A stretch of DNA of 44,536 bases. Origin: an uncultured Actinomycetes bacterium. GTDB lineage: Bacteria; Actinomycetota; Thermoleophilia; Miltoncostaeales; Miltoncostaeaceae. Shown here in pieces: positions 16,397-24,430 of this stretch. The position numbers and the translations under genes are program-made. Position 1 is the first letter of the stretch. Each line of letters begins with the position of its first letter. Location: positions 1-44,536 of the forward strand of contig CAITWD010000008.1 of NCBI GenBank assembly GCA_903896045.1, in the 5' to 3' direction. The notes beneath the pieces are model-generated. The model saw only the letters and a program-made list of their open reading frames with translations, searched no databases and was not told the DNA's origin.

Positions 16397-16401
16397 CACG
16401 C

Positions 16402-16788
16402 TCACTCCCCCGGGACCCAAAGGCGGCGGGATCCCGCGTCTCCAGATTCTTTCGGCGCCGTTGAGTCGGGCTGTTCGGCAATTTTTGCGTAGGCGAGTTG
16501 CAGTTGCGCGAGTGGCTCGCGAAAGGGACGCACCGAAGCGACGCCGAGTTCTTGCTCTGCGATCACGAGGACGCCACGCACCATCTCAATCGCGACCCGC
16601 GCCTGAACGAGATCGACAACATCATTGCCCTCTGGGCCAAGTCCGAGGCGTATTCCCGCCGCATCGATCAGCGTTGCGAGGGCCTGCACCACCAGATCGC
16701 GGACAGGGGTCCGCCCGAGATGGTGCACAAACGCAGCCGCAAATTCATCGTTGTCCTGCGCGCCGGCATCCTGGTCTTGCCCACTCAT
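16402..16788 (-). CDS. DUF1844 domain protein
   Basis: A 128-aa cytoplasmic protein. The core VVQALATLIDAAGIRLGL followed by DLVQARVAIEMVRGVLVIAE matches DUF1844, a short helical family of unknown function found in Actinomycetota and Deltaproteobacteria, whose pattern is an AxxLxxxAxxxLG helix and a DLxxAxxxIDxL helix. Acidic N- and C-terminal tails flank it. It starts with an ATGA overlap on the GCS2 gene and is followed 5 nt later by the MTAP gene, so the three genes form one unit. Confidence 0.82.
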   Translation of the reverse strand: MSGQDQDAGAQDNDEFAAAFVHHLGRTPVRDLVVQALATLIDAAGIRLGLGPEGNDVVDLVQARVAIEMVRGVLVIAEQELGVASVRPFREPLAQLQLAYAKIAEQPDSTAPKESGDAGSRRLWVPGE

Positions 16789-17984
16789 GCTGTGCCCCCA
16801 AAGTAATCCCGGATTATTTCGTGCGCCGACGCGCCGGTGCGCTCGACGATATGCGCCTGCAACGCACGGAGATCCTGCCCAGATTCTGCAAACACCCGCC
16901 GTTGCTGCATGGCGCCATTTCCATGGTCCAAAATGTCGCGAATACGATCGATCCAGCGTGCGATTCCGAGCGTATCGTGCACATGTGCAGTGCGCTCGAT
17001 GAGTTCGGTGACTGCCGTCCGTGTCGCACGCGCCTGTCCGCGATCGAGGTCGATGAGCTCGCCATCGAGCCCATGGCGCTGGGCCCGCCAGATGTTTTCG
17101 TCAATCAATGCGCGCGGATGGTGATCCACGCGTATCCCTGCGTCATATTGGGCACAGAGATCGGCGATCGCCGCCAGCGTTAACGCCGCCAGCGCGATAC
17201 CGTCACCGAATTCCGTCTGGCCATCGCAAATGCGCACCTCAAGCGTGCCAAAGGCGTGATGAGGGCGCACCGTCCACCAAATCTGTGTCGATTCCCGGAT
17301 GGACCCGACTCGCTCAAGCAACGCAACATGGGATGCATAGGCATTCCAATCGTCGTACGCGTCGGGAATCCCGCATCGCGGAAAGCTCTTGATGAAGGTT
17401 TGCGTACGCGTGGAGGCCAGATTCGTGTCTGCGCCCATAAAGATCGGACTATTGGCCGACACCGCGAGGAGCTCCGGAAGGACACTGCGCATGCGCGTCC
17501 CAACATGTACCGCTCGATCGGCGCCCCGAATTCCGCAATGCATGTGTATGGCAAACGTGTTGTTGGTCCAGGCGATGTACCCGAGTTCGCTTTCGACAAC
17601 TCGGTAGTGCGGCGTATCGATAATGCGCTGATTACCCCACAGGCTGAACGGATGCACGCCGGAGATGCCGATTGCACACCCCAATTGGGCCGCCGTCTCG
17701 ATCATGCGTTCCCGGCCGTGGGCGAGCTCGCGTGCTGCACTCTCAAGGGTGGGATGCGCGCCAGTCTTGAACTCGATCTCACTGGCGATGAGCTCGCCTG
17801 CAAGATGCGCTCGAAAATCCGGAGTGGACCGCTCGACAAGCGCCTCGTAACGATTCACGAGCCCAAGCGTGACGGGATCGAGGATTTGGAACTCTTCCTC
17901 AAGCCCCACCGTGAAATCCGTGGACTCGTCGAAGCGCGCCTCTACCCCAGCCAATATGTGCGATGTCGAGAAGTCCGGCGTCAT
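16785..17984 (-). CDS. GCS2-type glutamate-cysteine ligase/carboxylate-amine ligase
   Basis: A 399-aa ATP-dependent carboxylate-amine ligase of the YbdK/GCS2 family. FTVGLEEEFQILDP (about 24-37) is the N-terminal metal/glutamate signature, followed by ELIASEIEFKTG, NNTFAIHMHCGI, FGTLEVRICDGQTEFGD and a C-terminal helical part. Family members make gamma-glutamylcysteine weakly. Actinomycetota usually rely on mycothiol, so this may serve another amine or ergothioneine-like pathway (EgtA is in this superfamily). The start ATG has TAGAGT 10 nt upstream, which could give a 3-4 nt leader. It lies 55 nt after rex and is coupled to DUF1844. Confidence 0.88.
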   Translation of the reverse strand: MTPDFSTSHILAGVEARFDESTDFTVGLEEEFQILDPVTLGLVNRYEALVERSTPDFRAHLAGELIASEIEFKTGAHPTLESAARELAHGRERMIETAAQLGCAIGISGVHPFSLWGNQRIIDTPHYRVVESELGYIAWTNNTFAIHMHCGIRGADRAVHVGTRMRSVLPELLAVSANSPIFMGADTNLASTRTQTFIKSFPRCGIPDAYDDWNAYASHVALLERVGSIRESTQIWWTVRPHHAFGTLEVRICDGQTEFGDGIALAALTLAAIADLCAQYDAGIRVDHHPRALIDENIWRAQRHGLDGELIDLDRGQARATRTAVTELIERTAHVHDTLGIARWIDRIRDILDHGNGAMQQRRVFAESGQDLRALQAHIVERTGASAHEIIRDYFGGTA

Positions 17985-18039
17985 TGCGCCTGGAACTCTA
18001 CCGAGCTCATGCGTCGTCGCGTCTCGCTACCGGTGAGAC

Positions 18040-18663
18040 TTATGACAGATAGAAGTAGAGCGCGTACAGCAATTCGACTGCCGGAGAAGACGTGTGTACC
18101 GTCACATCTGAGGGAACCGAGAGCAGCGCGTCAGAGTAGTTAAAGATGATTTTGACCCCACCGGCCACAAGATCATCTGCAACGCGCTGGGCAACATCTC
18201 CGGGTACCGCTAAAACGCCAACCATGATGCCCTCGTCGGCGGCGATTCCCGCAAACTCGTCGTAGTGGCGAATGGGGAGCTCGCCAATGCGTTGCCCGAC
18301 CCGCTCTGGCGCGACATCGAAAATCGCGGAGATCTGAAACCCGTGATCCCCGAACACGCTCGAGCTGGCGATGGCCTGACCGAGATTACCTGCACCAAAG
18401 AGGGCAATGTTGTGGGTCCCAGCCGTTCTCAGGATCTTTCGGATCTGCTCAATAAGGCTGTCGATGTCGTACCCGACGCCGCGCTTGCCGAACTTCCCGA
18501 AGCCAGAGAGATCGCGCCGAATCTGCGTGGGATTCACCCCCGTATATTCAGAAATCGCCTGCGAGGAAATGCTCGACTTTCCCATCTTGCGCGCTTGAGT
18601 CAGCACCTGAAGATATCGAGACAAGCGAGCAGCGACGCCGAGCGTCAGGCGATCAGAGGCCAT
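18040..18663 (-). CDS. rex: Redox-sensing transcriptional repressor Rex
   Basis: A 207-aa Rex. The N-terminal winged helix (AARLSRYLQVLTQARKMGK, then EYTGVNPTQIRRDLSGFGKF) precedes a Rossmann domain with IALFGAGNLGQAI (86-98), ending in the domain-swapping helix VELLYALYFYLS. Rex binds its operator when NADH/NAD+ is low and releases it when NADH rises, controlling respiratory and fermentative genes. The ATG at 18663 is selected for its GGAGGG ribosome site and family start; 52 upstream codons are open but unlike Rex. A near-perfect inverted repeat just upstream overlaps the promoter, which suggests autoregulation as in Streptomyces. Confidence 0.95.
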   Translation of the reverse strand: MASDRLTLGVAARLSRYLQVLTQARKMGKSSISSQAISEYTGVNPTQIRRDLSGFGKFGKRGVGYDIDSLIEQIRKILRTAGTHNIALFGAGNLGQAIASSSVFGDHGFQISAIFDVAPERVGQRIGELPIRHYDEFAGIAADEGIMVGVLAVPGDVAQRVADDLVAGGVKIIFNYSDALLSVPSDVTVHTSSPAVELLYALYFYLS

Positions 18664-18676
18664 TGGCCCTCCGGGA

Positions 18677-18699
18677 GTTTGTAACGCGTCGTGACAAAC
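18677..18699. promoter_or_regulatory. Candidate Rex operator upstream of rex
   Basis: A 23-bp inverted repeat with 10-bp arms (GTTTGTAACG at 18677-18686 and GTGACAAAC-type complement to 18699), one mismatch and a 3-bp centre. Outer TTGT and ACAA halves resemble the Rex box TTGTGA..TCACAA, but with 11 rather than 10 bases between them. It covers the -10 and start region of the rex promoter. Confidence 0.55.
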
Positions 18700-18724
18700 T
18701 ACGCCCGCGATGGCCACCATGCAA
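18696..18724 (-). promoter_or_regulatory. Candidate rex promoter
   Basis: On the minus strand TTGCAT (18724-18719) and TAGTTT (18701-18696) are separated by exactly 17 bp. The -10 overlaps the inverted repeat, so a bound repressor would block polymerase. The leader would be about 25 nt with GGAGGG before the ATG. Confidence 0.45.
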
Positions 18725-18755
18725 GCGTCAGCCGGTGCACGCGCTCTCGGGAAGC

Positions 18756-19775
18756 TCAGGCAGCAATACCGCCCGGCGGAGCCGTGGGAACGGCATCGGT
18801 ATGCAGATAATCGGGCCACTCAATGCGTGGTGTGAAGTGCGCGGCTGCACCGATCATCGCGGCGTTATCGGTACACAAATCGCGCGGTGGCATGGCCACG
18901 CGCAGCCCACTGCGCGCCGCACCCTCAGTGACCAGCTCGCGCAACCGCCCATTCGCTGCGACACCCCCGCCCAACGACACCGCAGACACACGATGCTCGC
19001 GGGCGGCATCAAGTACGCGAGCAGCAAGCGGACCAACAATGGCCTCTTGATAACTGGCGGCAATATCGGCCCGCCGCTGATCCGACATGTCGGGTTCGGC
19101 GCGAACCACATACAGCAAGGAGGTTTTCACCCCTGCAAAGGAAAAGTTTCGAATCCTTTTACCACCGAGGCCAATTGGAAACGCATGTGCTTTTGGATCG
19201 CCCATTGCAGCGAGCGCTTCAAGGGCCGGTCCACCTGGATACCCCAGACCTAAAAGCCGTGCACCCTTATCAATCGCCTCACCGGCTGCATCATCAATTG
19301 TGCTGCCGAGCATGGTGGGCGTGGCCAGATCGGTCACGAGATCGAGGCGCGTATGCCCGCCGGAGGCAATCAGACTGACAAACGGAGTCTCCAGCAGGGT
19401 AGGCGCCAACCACGACGCGCAAATATGACCGAGGAGATGGTCAACGCAGTACAGCGGGCGACGATGCACATACGCAAGTGCCTTGGCGGTTGACACACCG
19501 ATGAGAAGCGCCCCAATCAGCCCCGGCCGTTGGGTGACCGCGAACGCCGTCATCTCAGACATCTTGAGCCCTGCCTCGTCAAGCGCCTGGGCAATGACGA
19601 CATTTACCGTTCCCAGGTGATGCCGCGCGGCGATCTCCGGGACAACGCCCCCATAACGGGTATGGATATCTGCCTGCGATGCGACGATTGAGGACAGAAT
19701 CTCTCGATCGCGGATCACTGCAGCCGCTGTTTCGTCGCACGAGGTTTCAATCGCCAAAAAGGGGCCCTCAATCAT
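18756..19775 (-). CDS. tsaD: tRNA N6-adenosine threonylcarbamoyltransferase
   Basis: TsaD transfers threonylcarbamoyl to A37 of ANN-decoding tRNAs (t6A), together with TsaB and TsaE. The 339-aa protein shows FLAIETSCDETAAAV at the N-terminus, the metal pair His113/His117 in VDHLLGH, the ATP/AMP loop LIASGGHT, GSTIDDAAGEAIDKGARLLG and VSLGGGVAANGRLR. The ATG at 19775 gives the family start and overlaps the end of rimI by 8 nt; an alternative 9 codons upstream lacks homology. It is the last gene of UDG-tsaE-tsaB-rimI-tsaD. tsaC, which makes the threonylcarbamoyl-AMP donor, is not in the window. Confidence 0.96.
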   Translation of the reverse strand: MIEGPFLAIETSCDETAAAVIRDREILSSIVASQADIHTRYGGVVPEIAARHHLGTVNVVIAQALDEAGLKMSEMTAFAVTQRPGLIGALLIGVSTAKALAYVHRRPLYCVDHLLGHICASWLAPTLLETPFVSLIASGGHTRLDLVTDLATPTMLGSTIDDAAGEAIDKGARLLGLGYPGGPALEALAAMGDPKAHAFPIGLGGKRIRNFSFAGVKTSLLYVVRAEPDMSDQRRADIAASYQEAIVGPLAARVLDAAREHRVSAVSLGGGVAANGRLRELVTEGAARSGLRVAMPPRDLCTDNAAMIGAAAHFTPRIEWPDYLHTDAVPTAPPGGIAA

Positions 19776-20283
19776 CGCTGTCCACCACATCCTCGGGGAC
19801 ACCTTCGCGCCACATAATCAACGCGTCCTCATTGTTATCTGAGTAATACCCTGGACGAACGCCGTGGTCGATGAAACCCAAGCTGCGGTACAACGTGATC
19901 GCGCCGACATTCGATACCCGCACCTCCAGGGTGAAGCCCAGATGGGAAACCCCGTGTGCGCGTACGAACACATCGTTGAGCATCGCCCGACCGATTCCCT
20001 GACGCCAATGATCGGGCCGCACGCCAACATTCAGGATATGCCACACGTCTGCGTACCTCGAGGCGAGAACAAATCCCACCACCGCGGCAGGCGTGACACA
20101 CACGATGTCCAAGGTGTCGGATTTTCCGAGCTCCGCGTGCAGCATGTGTCGCGGCCATGGGATTGCCGAAACGGCGCAATCGATTGCATGCACCTGCGCG
20201 ACATCGGTCATTCGCATCGACCGGATTTTCGGCGGGGATGGAATCAGGTCAGACCCGCGCCGCTCACCCACGCGTTTGGCCAT
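19768..20283 (-). CDS. rimI: Ribosomal protein S18-alanine N-acetyltransferase RimI
   Basis: A 171-aa GNAT enzyme. VRPDHWRQGIGRAML is the acetyl-CoA loop and TLEVRVSNVGAITLYRSLGF is the strong RimI signature, followed by GYYSDNNEDALIM. RimI acetylates the N-terminal alanine of ribosomal protein S18. It sits between tsaB and tsaD, a common arrangement in Gram-positives. The ATG at 20283 shares one base with the tsaB stop (TGATG); a TTG just upstream is in frame. The ~20-residue basic N-terminus before the GNAT fold is longer than usual. Confidence 0.92.
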   Translation of the reverse strand: MAKRVGERRGSDLIPSPPKIRSMRMTDVAQVHAIDCAVSAIPWPRHMLHAELGKSDTLDIVCVTPAAVVGFVLASRYADVWHILNVGVRPDHWRQGIGRAMLNDVFVRAHGVSHLGFTLEVRVSNVGAITLYRSLGFIDHGVRPGYYSDNNEDALIMWREGVPEDVVDSDD

Positions 20284-21023
20284 CAACTGTTCCCGGTTCC
20301 TGGTGTTCGCAATTGCAACTCAGCATCGGGCGCACGTGCATAGAGCGGGTCGGGTGGTCGTGGGCTGCTCCCTGCCAACTGCAGGAGATCGCCTGCCGAG
20401 AGAGCGTGCACCCCAGATGACTCGGAGGGAATCCACACCCGCGCGCGCGCGAGGACCTCGCGCTCGACACACGCGCCACGGCCTGCCGCGATCACCCGAT
20501 ACGTACCGGCAAGGTCTGGAGTGATCCGCGCTGCGAGCGCGACACCGCTAATGGCAACTGGCGCTAATAATTCTTGGAGACCGCCGTCGGCTCGGACGCG
20601 ATAAATCGCGGCAAACAGTTCTTTACGGCGGGCGTCGTGCGCCGGGATCACGATATCTCCGGGCACCGCGGTACGGGCAATCCCGACAGCAAGGCCCTCG
20701 AGGGAGCACACACCGATCACTGGGCGCGCGAGAGCTTGACCAAGGGCATGTGCAGTGGCGAGCCCGATGCGCAGGCCGGTAAAGCCCCCCGGACCGACGC
20801 CAACAACGATTCGCGACATGTCGTTAATTGCCACACCGATCGCCTCACAGGCATGGTGGATGGCATCTAATACCCGCCGACCTGCAGCGCTGTCGTGTCC
20901 CAACTGCAGATCGACCAACACACGCCCATCCTCAGCGATCGCGACGCTCGGACTCGGGGTGGACGTGTCCAGCGCCAAGGTCAGCGAGAAGGGCGGCGAT
21001 ACGTTGGGAGGTGGACTCGTCAT
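20283..21023 (-). CDS. tsaB: t6A biosynthesis protein TsaB
   Basis: A 246-aa ASKHA-fold partner of TsaD. LTLALDTSTPSPSVAIAEDG at the N-terminus and the hallmark VVGVGPGGFTGLRIGLATAH (TsaB inter-subunit helix) are clear, followed by PVIGVCSLEGLA and IPAHDARRKELFAAIY. The start is uncertain: the ATG at 21023 puts 92 nt of tsaB inside tsaE in another frame, while the TTG at 20978 would still overlap by 47 nt. The core strand LALDTST must be encoded inside the overlap either way. Confidence 0.93.
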   Translation of the reverse strand: MTSPPPNVSPPFSLTLALDTSTPSPSVAIAEDGRVLVDLQLGHDSAAGRRVLDAIHHACEAIGVAINDMSRIVVGVGPGGFTGLRIGLATAHALGQALARPVIGVCSLEGLAVGIARTAVPGDIVIPAHDARRKELFAAIYRVRADGGLQELLAPVAISGVALAARITPDLAGTYRVIAAGRGACVEREVLARARVWIPSESSGVHALSAGDLLQLAGSSPRPPDPLYARAPDAELQLRTPGTGNS

Positions 21024-21444
21024 CTGCCATCAACGCTACCAAGCGATGGTCCTGTCCATGATGACGCAGCTCGATACGCAGCCGTGCACGAGGAAAGGAC
21101 ACGGCCAGTTGATCGGGCCACTCAATCACGGTGATTGCCTCATCGGCATCCCCAATCAACAACCCAAGCTCTTCATCATCTGCGCCGTTGAGCCGATACG
21201 CATCCACATGGATCAATGTGATCACACCGTAGTAGCGCTGCGACAGCGAGAATGTGGGACTGGTGACCGTCTCGGTAATCCCGAGCCCTCGTGCGATCGC
21301 CCGCGTCAATGTGGTCTTGCCGACTCCAAGATCGCCGCGTAACAGCACCAGGTCTCCTGGGGCAAGCAGTGTTGCCAAGGCTTCGCCCAATTCATGTGTG
21401 TGCGCAGGACCCTCAAGGACAATGATGTGTTCCCGCTCGCTCAC
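20932..21444 (-). CDS. tsaE: t6A biosynthesis ATPase TsaE
   Basis: A 170-aa P-loop ATPase that regulates the TsaBD complex. RGDLGVGKTTLTRAI is Walker A (Lys43), followed by TVTSPTFSLSQRY, the conserved LIHVDAYRL and VIEWPD, all diagnostic for TsaE. The GTG at 21444 overlaps the UDG stop (GTGA). The C-terminal ~30 residues after VALMADDE extend beyond the usual family end (150-160 aa) and lie over the tsaB start, so the tail may be shaped by the overlapping frame. Confidence 0.94.
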   Translation of the reverse strand: MSEREHIIVLEGPAHTHELGEALATLLAPGDLVLLRGDLGVGKTTLTRAIARGLGITETVTSPTFSLSQRYYGVITLIHVDAYRLNGADDEELGLLIGDADEAITVIEWPDQLAVSFPRARLRIELRHHGQDHRLVALMADDESTSQRIAALLADLGAGHVHPESERRDR

Positions 21445-22118
21445 GCGGCTCCTCGACCGAGCTCGCACTGCGCTGCCGGTCCGGTGAACTCCATCACGAC
21501 GTCACGGCGCGCGGCGGGGTCATCGACTGCACGCAACCGCGCCACGAATTTGGCCAAATGACGAAAATCATCCTCGAGCACCTGCAAAAGAGGCCGTGAA
21601 TACAGAGTGGCAGCTGGGTGATGAAGTGGGAACACGCAGATATCGACACCGTCAATGTCCACCACACGGGCATGGCCGTGGATTTTTGAGATTCCCGGAT
21701 GAGGCCCAAGGATGGCAGTCGCTGCAGCGTTGCCGAGGGTACAGACCACCGCAGGGGCAATGATCTTGAGCTGCGATGCCAGATGCGGGCGACATGCCAC
21801 CACTTCGGCTGCATGCGGATTGCGATTCTTGGGTGGGCGGCATTTCAAGACGCTCGTAATGAATACCTCACCACGGGCCATTCCGACCATCGCAAGGCAG
21901 CGATCGAGCACCTTTCCCGACTGTCCCATAAATGGTGCTCCGGAGAGATCCTCCGATCTGCCAGGCGCTTCCCCGACAAACATCAGCGCGGCGTCGACCG
22001 GTCCCTCGCCCGGCACTGTGAAGGTGCGGGTCGCAGACAAACCGCACGACATGCACCCGGCGACCTGGACACGAAGATGTGCGAGTTGAACTGACGGGTC
22101 CGATGCGGGCAAGGGCAT
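21441..22118 (-). CDS. Family 4 uracil-DNA glycosylase with Fe-S cluster
   Basis: A 225-aa UDGa that removes uracil from DNA. The four 4Fe-4S cysteines are present: Cys22 and Cys25 (GCMSCGL), Cys93 (LKCRPPKNRNP) and Cys109 (VVACRPHL). The catalytic loop is VGEAPGRSEDLSGAPFMGQ (from 48) and the C-terminal motif is HHPAATLY. The start ATG has TAGCCT 6 nt upstream and no Shine-Dalgarno. It heads the t6A operon, overlapping tsaE by 4 nt; this pairing is probably only transcriptional. It is divergent from panC across about 115 nt. Confidence 0.92.
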   Translation of the reverse strand: MPLPASDPSVQLAHLRVQVAGCMSCGLSATRTFTVPGEGPVDAALMFVGEAPGRSEDLSGAPFMGQSGKVLDRCLAMVGMARGEVFITSVLKCRPPKNRNPHAAEVVACRPHLASQLKIIAPAVVCTLGNAAATAILGPHPGISKIHGHARVVDIDGVDICVFPLHHPAATLYSRPLLQVLEDDFRHLAKFVARLRAVDDPAARRDVVMEFTGPAAQCELGRGAA

Positions 22119-22130
22119 ACCGACAGGCTA
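22116..22130 (-). promoter_or_regulatory. Leaderless promoter of the UDG-tsaE-tsaB-rimI-tsaD operon
   Basis: On the minus strand TAGCCT (22130-22125) lies 6 nt before the ATG at 22118; GTCGGT between them is no ribosome site. Confidence 0.5.
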
Positions 22131-22234
22131 CCCGCCCATCGACCGCGTGCGCCTTGCGCGCAGGGGTCCGACAGGAATACACTTCGGAGTGCAATAACAA
22201 CCCGGCATCCGCACAGCTGCGGAGTTGGAGTCAT

Positions 22235-23185
22235 GTGTTGTCGCGCTGGAGTGATCAGCGTGTCATAGGACAGCACTGCTGTCCCGTTCTCAGGCGGTTC
22301 GGAATCAGCTCGACCCAACAGTCGGCGACCGGTGTCGCGGTCGCACGCTCGATATCGGATATTCGGAGTCTCGTGGGCGATCTTCGCTCCCGCGATGCGC
22401 ACGTCACGATCGTGCCGACGATGGGGGCACTCCACGCCGGCCATATTGCGCTTATCGAGAGCAGTGTTTCCCGGGGCGAGCGTGTTGTCGTCAGCATCTT
22501 CGTCAATCCCACGCAATTTGCCGCACACGAAGATCTTTCGAGCTATCCGCGCCAAGAAGCGCGCGACATCGAAATGGCGGCAGAGGCGGGAGCAACAGCG
22601 ATTTTCGCTCCGTCACCCGACGAGGTGTATCCGGACGGATTTGCGACCTCGATCCAGGTGCACGGTCCCGCACAGGGGTTTGAGGGTGCCTCGCGACCAA
22701 CCCATTTCGCCGGTGTCGCGACGGTCGTTGCAAAGCTGCTGCTCATGACCCGTCCCGACACGATCGTACTTGGGCAAAAAGATGCCCAACAGGTCGCGGT
22801 CGTGCGGCGGGTGATGACTGATCTCAACCTCGACGACATCTCACTCGTCGTGCATCCGATTGTTCGGGAGGACGATGGCGTGGCGATGAGCAGTCGCAAC
22901 CGCTATCTGAGCTCCCAGGAGCGCCTGAACGCGCGCGCACTGTCGCGCACACTTGGCCACGCGAAAGATTTGGTCGCGCGAGGTGAACGTGATGCCACGC
23001 GCATCGCCGATTCGGCCTTGGCGATGCTCAACGCAAGCGACGGTGTTGTCCCTGATTACGCCGCGCTCGTCGACGCATCCACCTTCGCGCCCGTCACGCA
23101 CATTGATCGCAACACGCTTCTGTGTGTCGCGGCCCAGGTAGGACCCGCACGATTAATCGACAACAGCTTTCTTCTCATCGACTAA
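22235..23185 (+). CDS. panC: Pantothenate synthetase, N-terminally extended
   Basis: PanC joins pantoate and beta-alanine with ATP. TIVPTMGALHAGH (the nucleotide-binding HxGH), VVSIFVNPTQF, SYPRQEARDI, FAGVATVVAKLL, GQKDAQQ and VREDDGVAMSSRNRYL (KMSKS-like) are all present. The homologous part starts at about VARSISDIRSL, yet no ATG, GTG or TTG occurs there. The nearest in-frame starts are GTG 22235 and TTG 22238, with GGAG 4-7 nt before them. This gives 316 aa, about 33 more than usual, with an extension containing HCCPV. Start confidence is low, identity is high. First gene of panC-panD-panB, 18 nt before panD. Confidence 0.9.
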   Translation: MLSRWSDQRVIGQHCCPVLRRFGISSTQQSATGVAVARSISDIRSLVGDLRSRDAHVTIVPTMGALHAGHIALIESSVSRGERVVVSIFVNPTQFAAHEDLSSYPRQEARDIEMAAEAGATAIFAPSPDEVYPDGFATSIQVHGPAQGFEGASRPTHFAGVATVVAKLLLMTRPDTIVLGQKDAQQVAVVRRVMTDLNLDDISLVVHPIVREDDGVAMSSRNRYLSSQERLNARALSRTLGHAKDLVARGERDATRIADSALAMLNASDGVVPDYAALVDASTFAPVTHIDRNTLLCVAAQVGPARLIDNSFLLID

Positions 23186-23203
23186 CCACGATCCGGAGGC
23201 ACA

Positions 23204-23602
23204 GTGCCACCCGTTACCCGCACGATGCTCAAGAGCAAGATCCACCGCGCCACGGTCACCGATGCAAATCTGAATTACGTCGGCAGCATCACCGTTGATA
23301 CGAATCTGCTCGACGCCGCCGACATCCGCCCGTACGAGCATGTGGCGATCGTCAACATCAACAACGGCGCACGCTTTGAGACATACGCGATTGAAGGCGC
23401 CCGAGGAAGCGGTGTGATTTGTTTAAACGGCGCGGCCGCCCGTCTCGCGCAGCCCGGTGATTTGGTCATCGTCCTGTCCTACGCGCAGTACCACGAGAGC
23501 GACACCATCGGTTTCGAGCCCGTCGTCGTGCATGTCGATGCGCACAACGGGCAAATTGACCTGATGCCAGAATCGATTCCGGCCACATGGGAGCAGCAGT
23601 AA
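23204..23602 (+). CDS. panD: Aspartate 1-decarboxylase proenzyme
   Basis: PanD makes beta-alanine from aspartate for PanC. The proenzyme cleaves itself between Gly27 and Ser28 (NYVGSIT), and Ser28 becomes the pyruvoyl group. [21 protein letters not shown] precedes the site (trimmed reading from residue 5), and [24 protein letters not shown] and the C-terminal strand follow. At 132 aa the length is normal. The GTG at 23204 is chosen because GGAGG is 4 nt upstream and it keeps the conserved TRTML segment that an ATG at 23225 would lose. Second gene of the pan operon. Confidence 0.95.
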   Translation: MPPVTRTMLKSKIHRATVTDANLNYVGSITVDTNLLDAADIRPYEHVAIVNINNGARFETYAIEGARGSGVICLNGAAARLAQPGDLVIVLSYAQYHESDTIGFEPVVVHVDAHNGQIDLMPESIPATWEQQ

Positions 23603-23604
23603 CC

Positions 23605-24402
23605 ATGTACCGGGTGCCGAGCTCGCTCTCCGATGGACCCTCTGGGCTTTCTGCCACCGATATCCGTGCGACCAAGGGCCAGCGACGCCTTGCAATGTTG
23701 ACGGCATACGATTATCCGACCGCGCTGGCGTTGGACGCGGCTGGTCTCGATTTACTCCTGGTTGGCGACAGTCTCGGCGAAGTCGAATTAGGCCTGACGT
23801 CGACCAAGGAGGTCAACCTCCACATGATGTGCCACCACATTCGCGCGGTGCAGCGCGGGCTGTCACGCACACATTTGGTTGGCGACCTTCCGTATAACAG
23901 CTATCGCACCCCTGAAGAGGCCGTCCAGAGCGCACGCGCACTCATCGAGGCCGGTGCGATGAGCGTCAAACTTGAAGGGGCGTTGATCCCCCAGGTCGAG
24001 GCGATTCTTGCTGACGGCATTCCGGTCATGGGGCATGTCGGCTTGCTGCCGCAAACCCATGATGAGCGTCGTCGGCGTGGAGTCGAACCCGAAGAAGCGG
24101 CCCAAATTCTCTCCGACGCCGTCGCGCTCGATCATGCAGGTTGTTACGCCATTGTGATTGAAGCGGTTGATTCTGGTGTCGCGCAAAAGATCACCGAGGC
24201 CGTGGGCGCACCGACGATCGGAATTGCTGCAGGTCTTGGCACAGATGGACAGGTGCTTGTCTCCACGGATCTGCTCGGACAACTCCCGGAACCACCTCGA
24301 TTTGTGACCCCAAAAGCCGACATCTTTCATTTGGTGATTGAGGCGGGTCGTGCATTTGCGTATGACGTCCGCGCAGTGGAATCCCCTACCCCGCACCGCT
24401 AA
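23605..24402 (+). CDS. panB: 3-methyl-2-oxobutanoate hydroxymethyltransferase
   Basis: PanB adds a hydroxymethyl group from 5,10-methylene-THF to ketoisovalerate to give ketopantoate, the precursor used by PanC after reduction. Visible motifs are MLTAYDYPTALALDAAGLD, LLVGDSLGEVELG (metal/substrate site), LVGDLPYNSY, AMSVKLEG, IPVMGHVGLLPQT and GIAAGLGTDGQVLV. At 265 aa it is normal. The ATG at 23605 lies 2 nt after the panD stop, with GGAG about 12 nt before it. The folate donor comes from the FolD pool. The reductase panE is not in the window. Confidence 0.95.
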   Translation: MYRVPSSLSDGPSGLSATDIRATKGQRRLAMLTAYDYPTALALDAAGLDLLLVGDSLGEVELGLTSTKEVNLHMMCHHIRAVQRGLSRTHLVGDLPYNSYRTPEEAVQSARALIEAGAMSVKLEGALIPQVEAILADGIPVMGHVGLLPQTHDERRRRGVEPEEAAQILSDAVALDHAGCYAIVIEAVDSGVAQKITEAVGAPTIGIAAGLGTDGQVLVSTDLLGQLPEPPRFVTPKADIFHLVIEAGRAFAYDVRAVESPTPHR

Positions 24403-24430
24403 GCCACACCCGGCCGCGACGCCAGATCGC

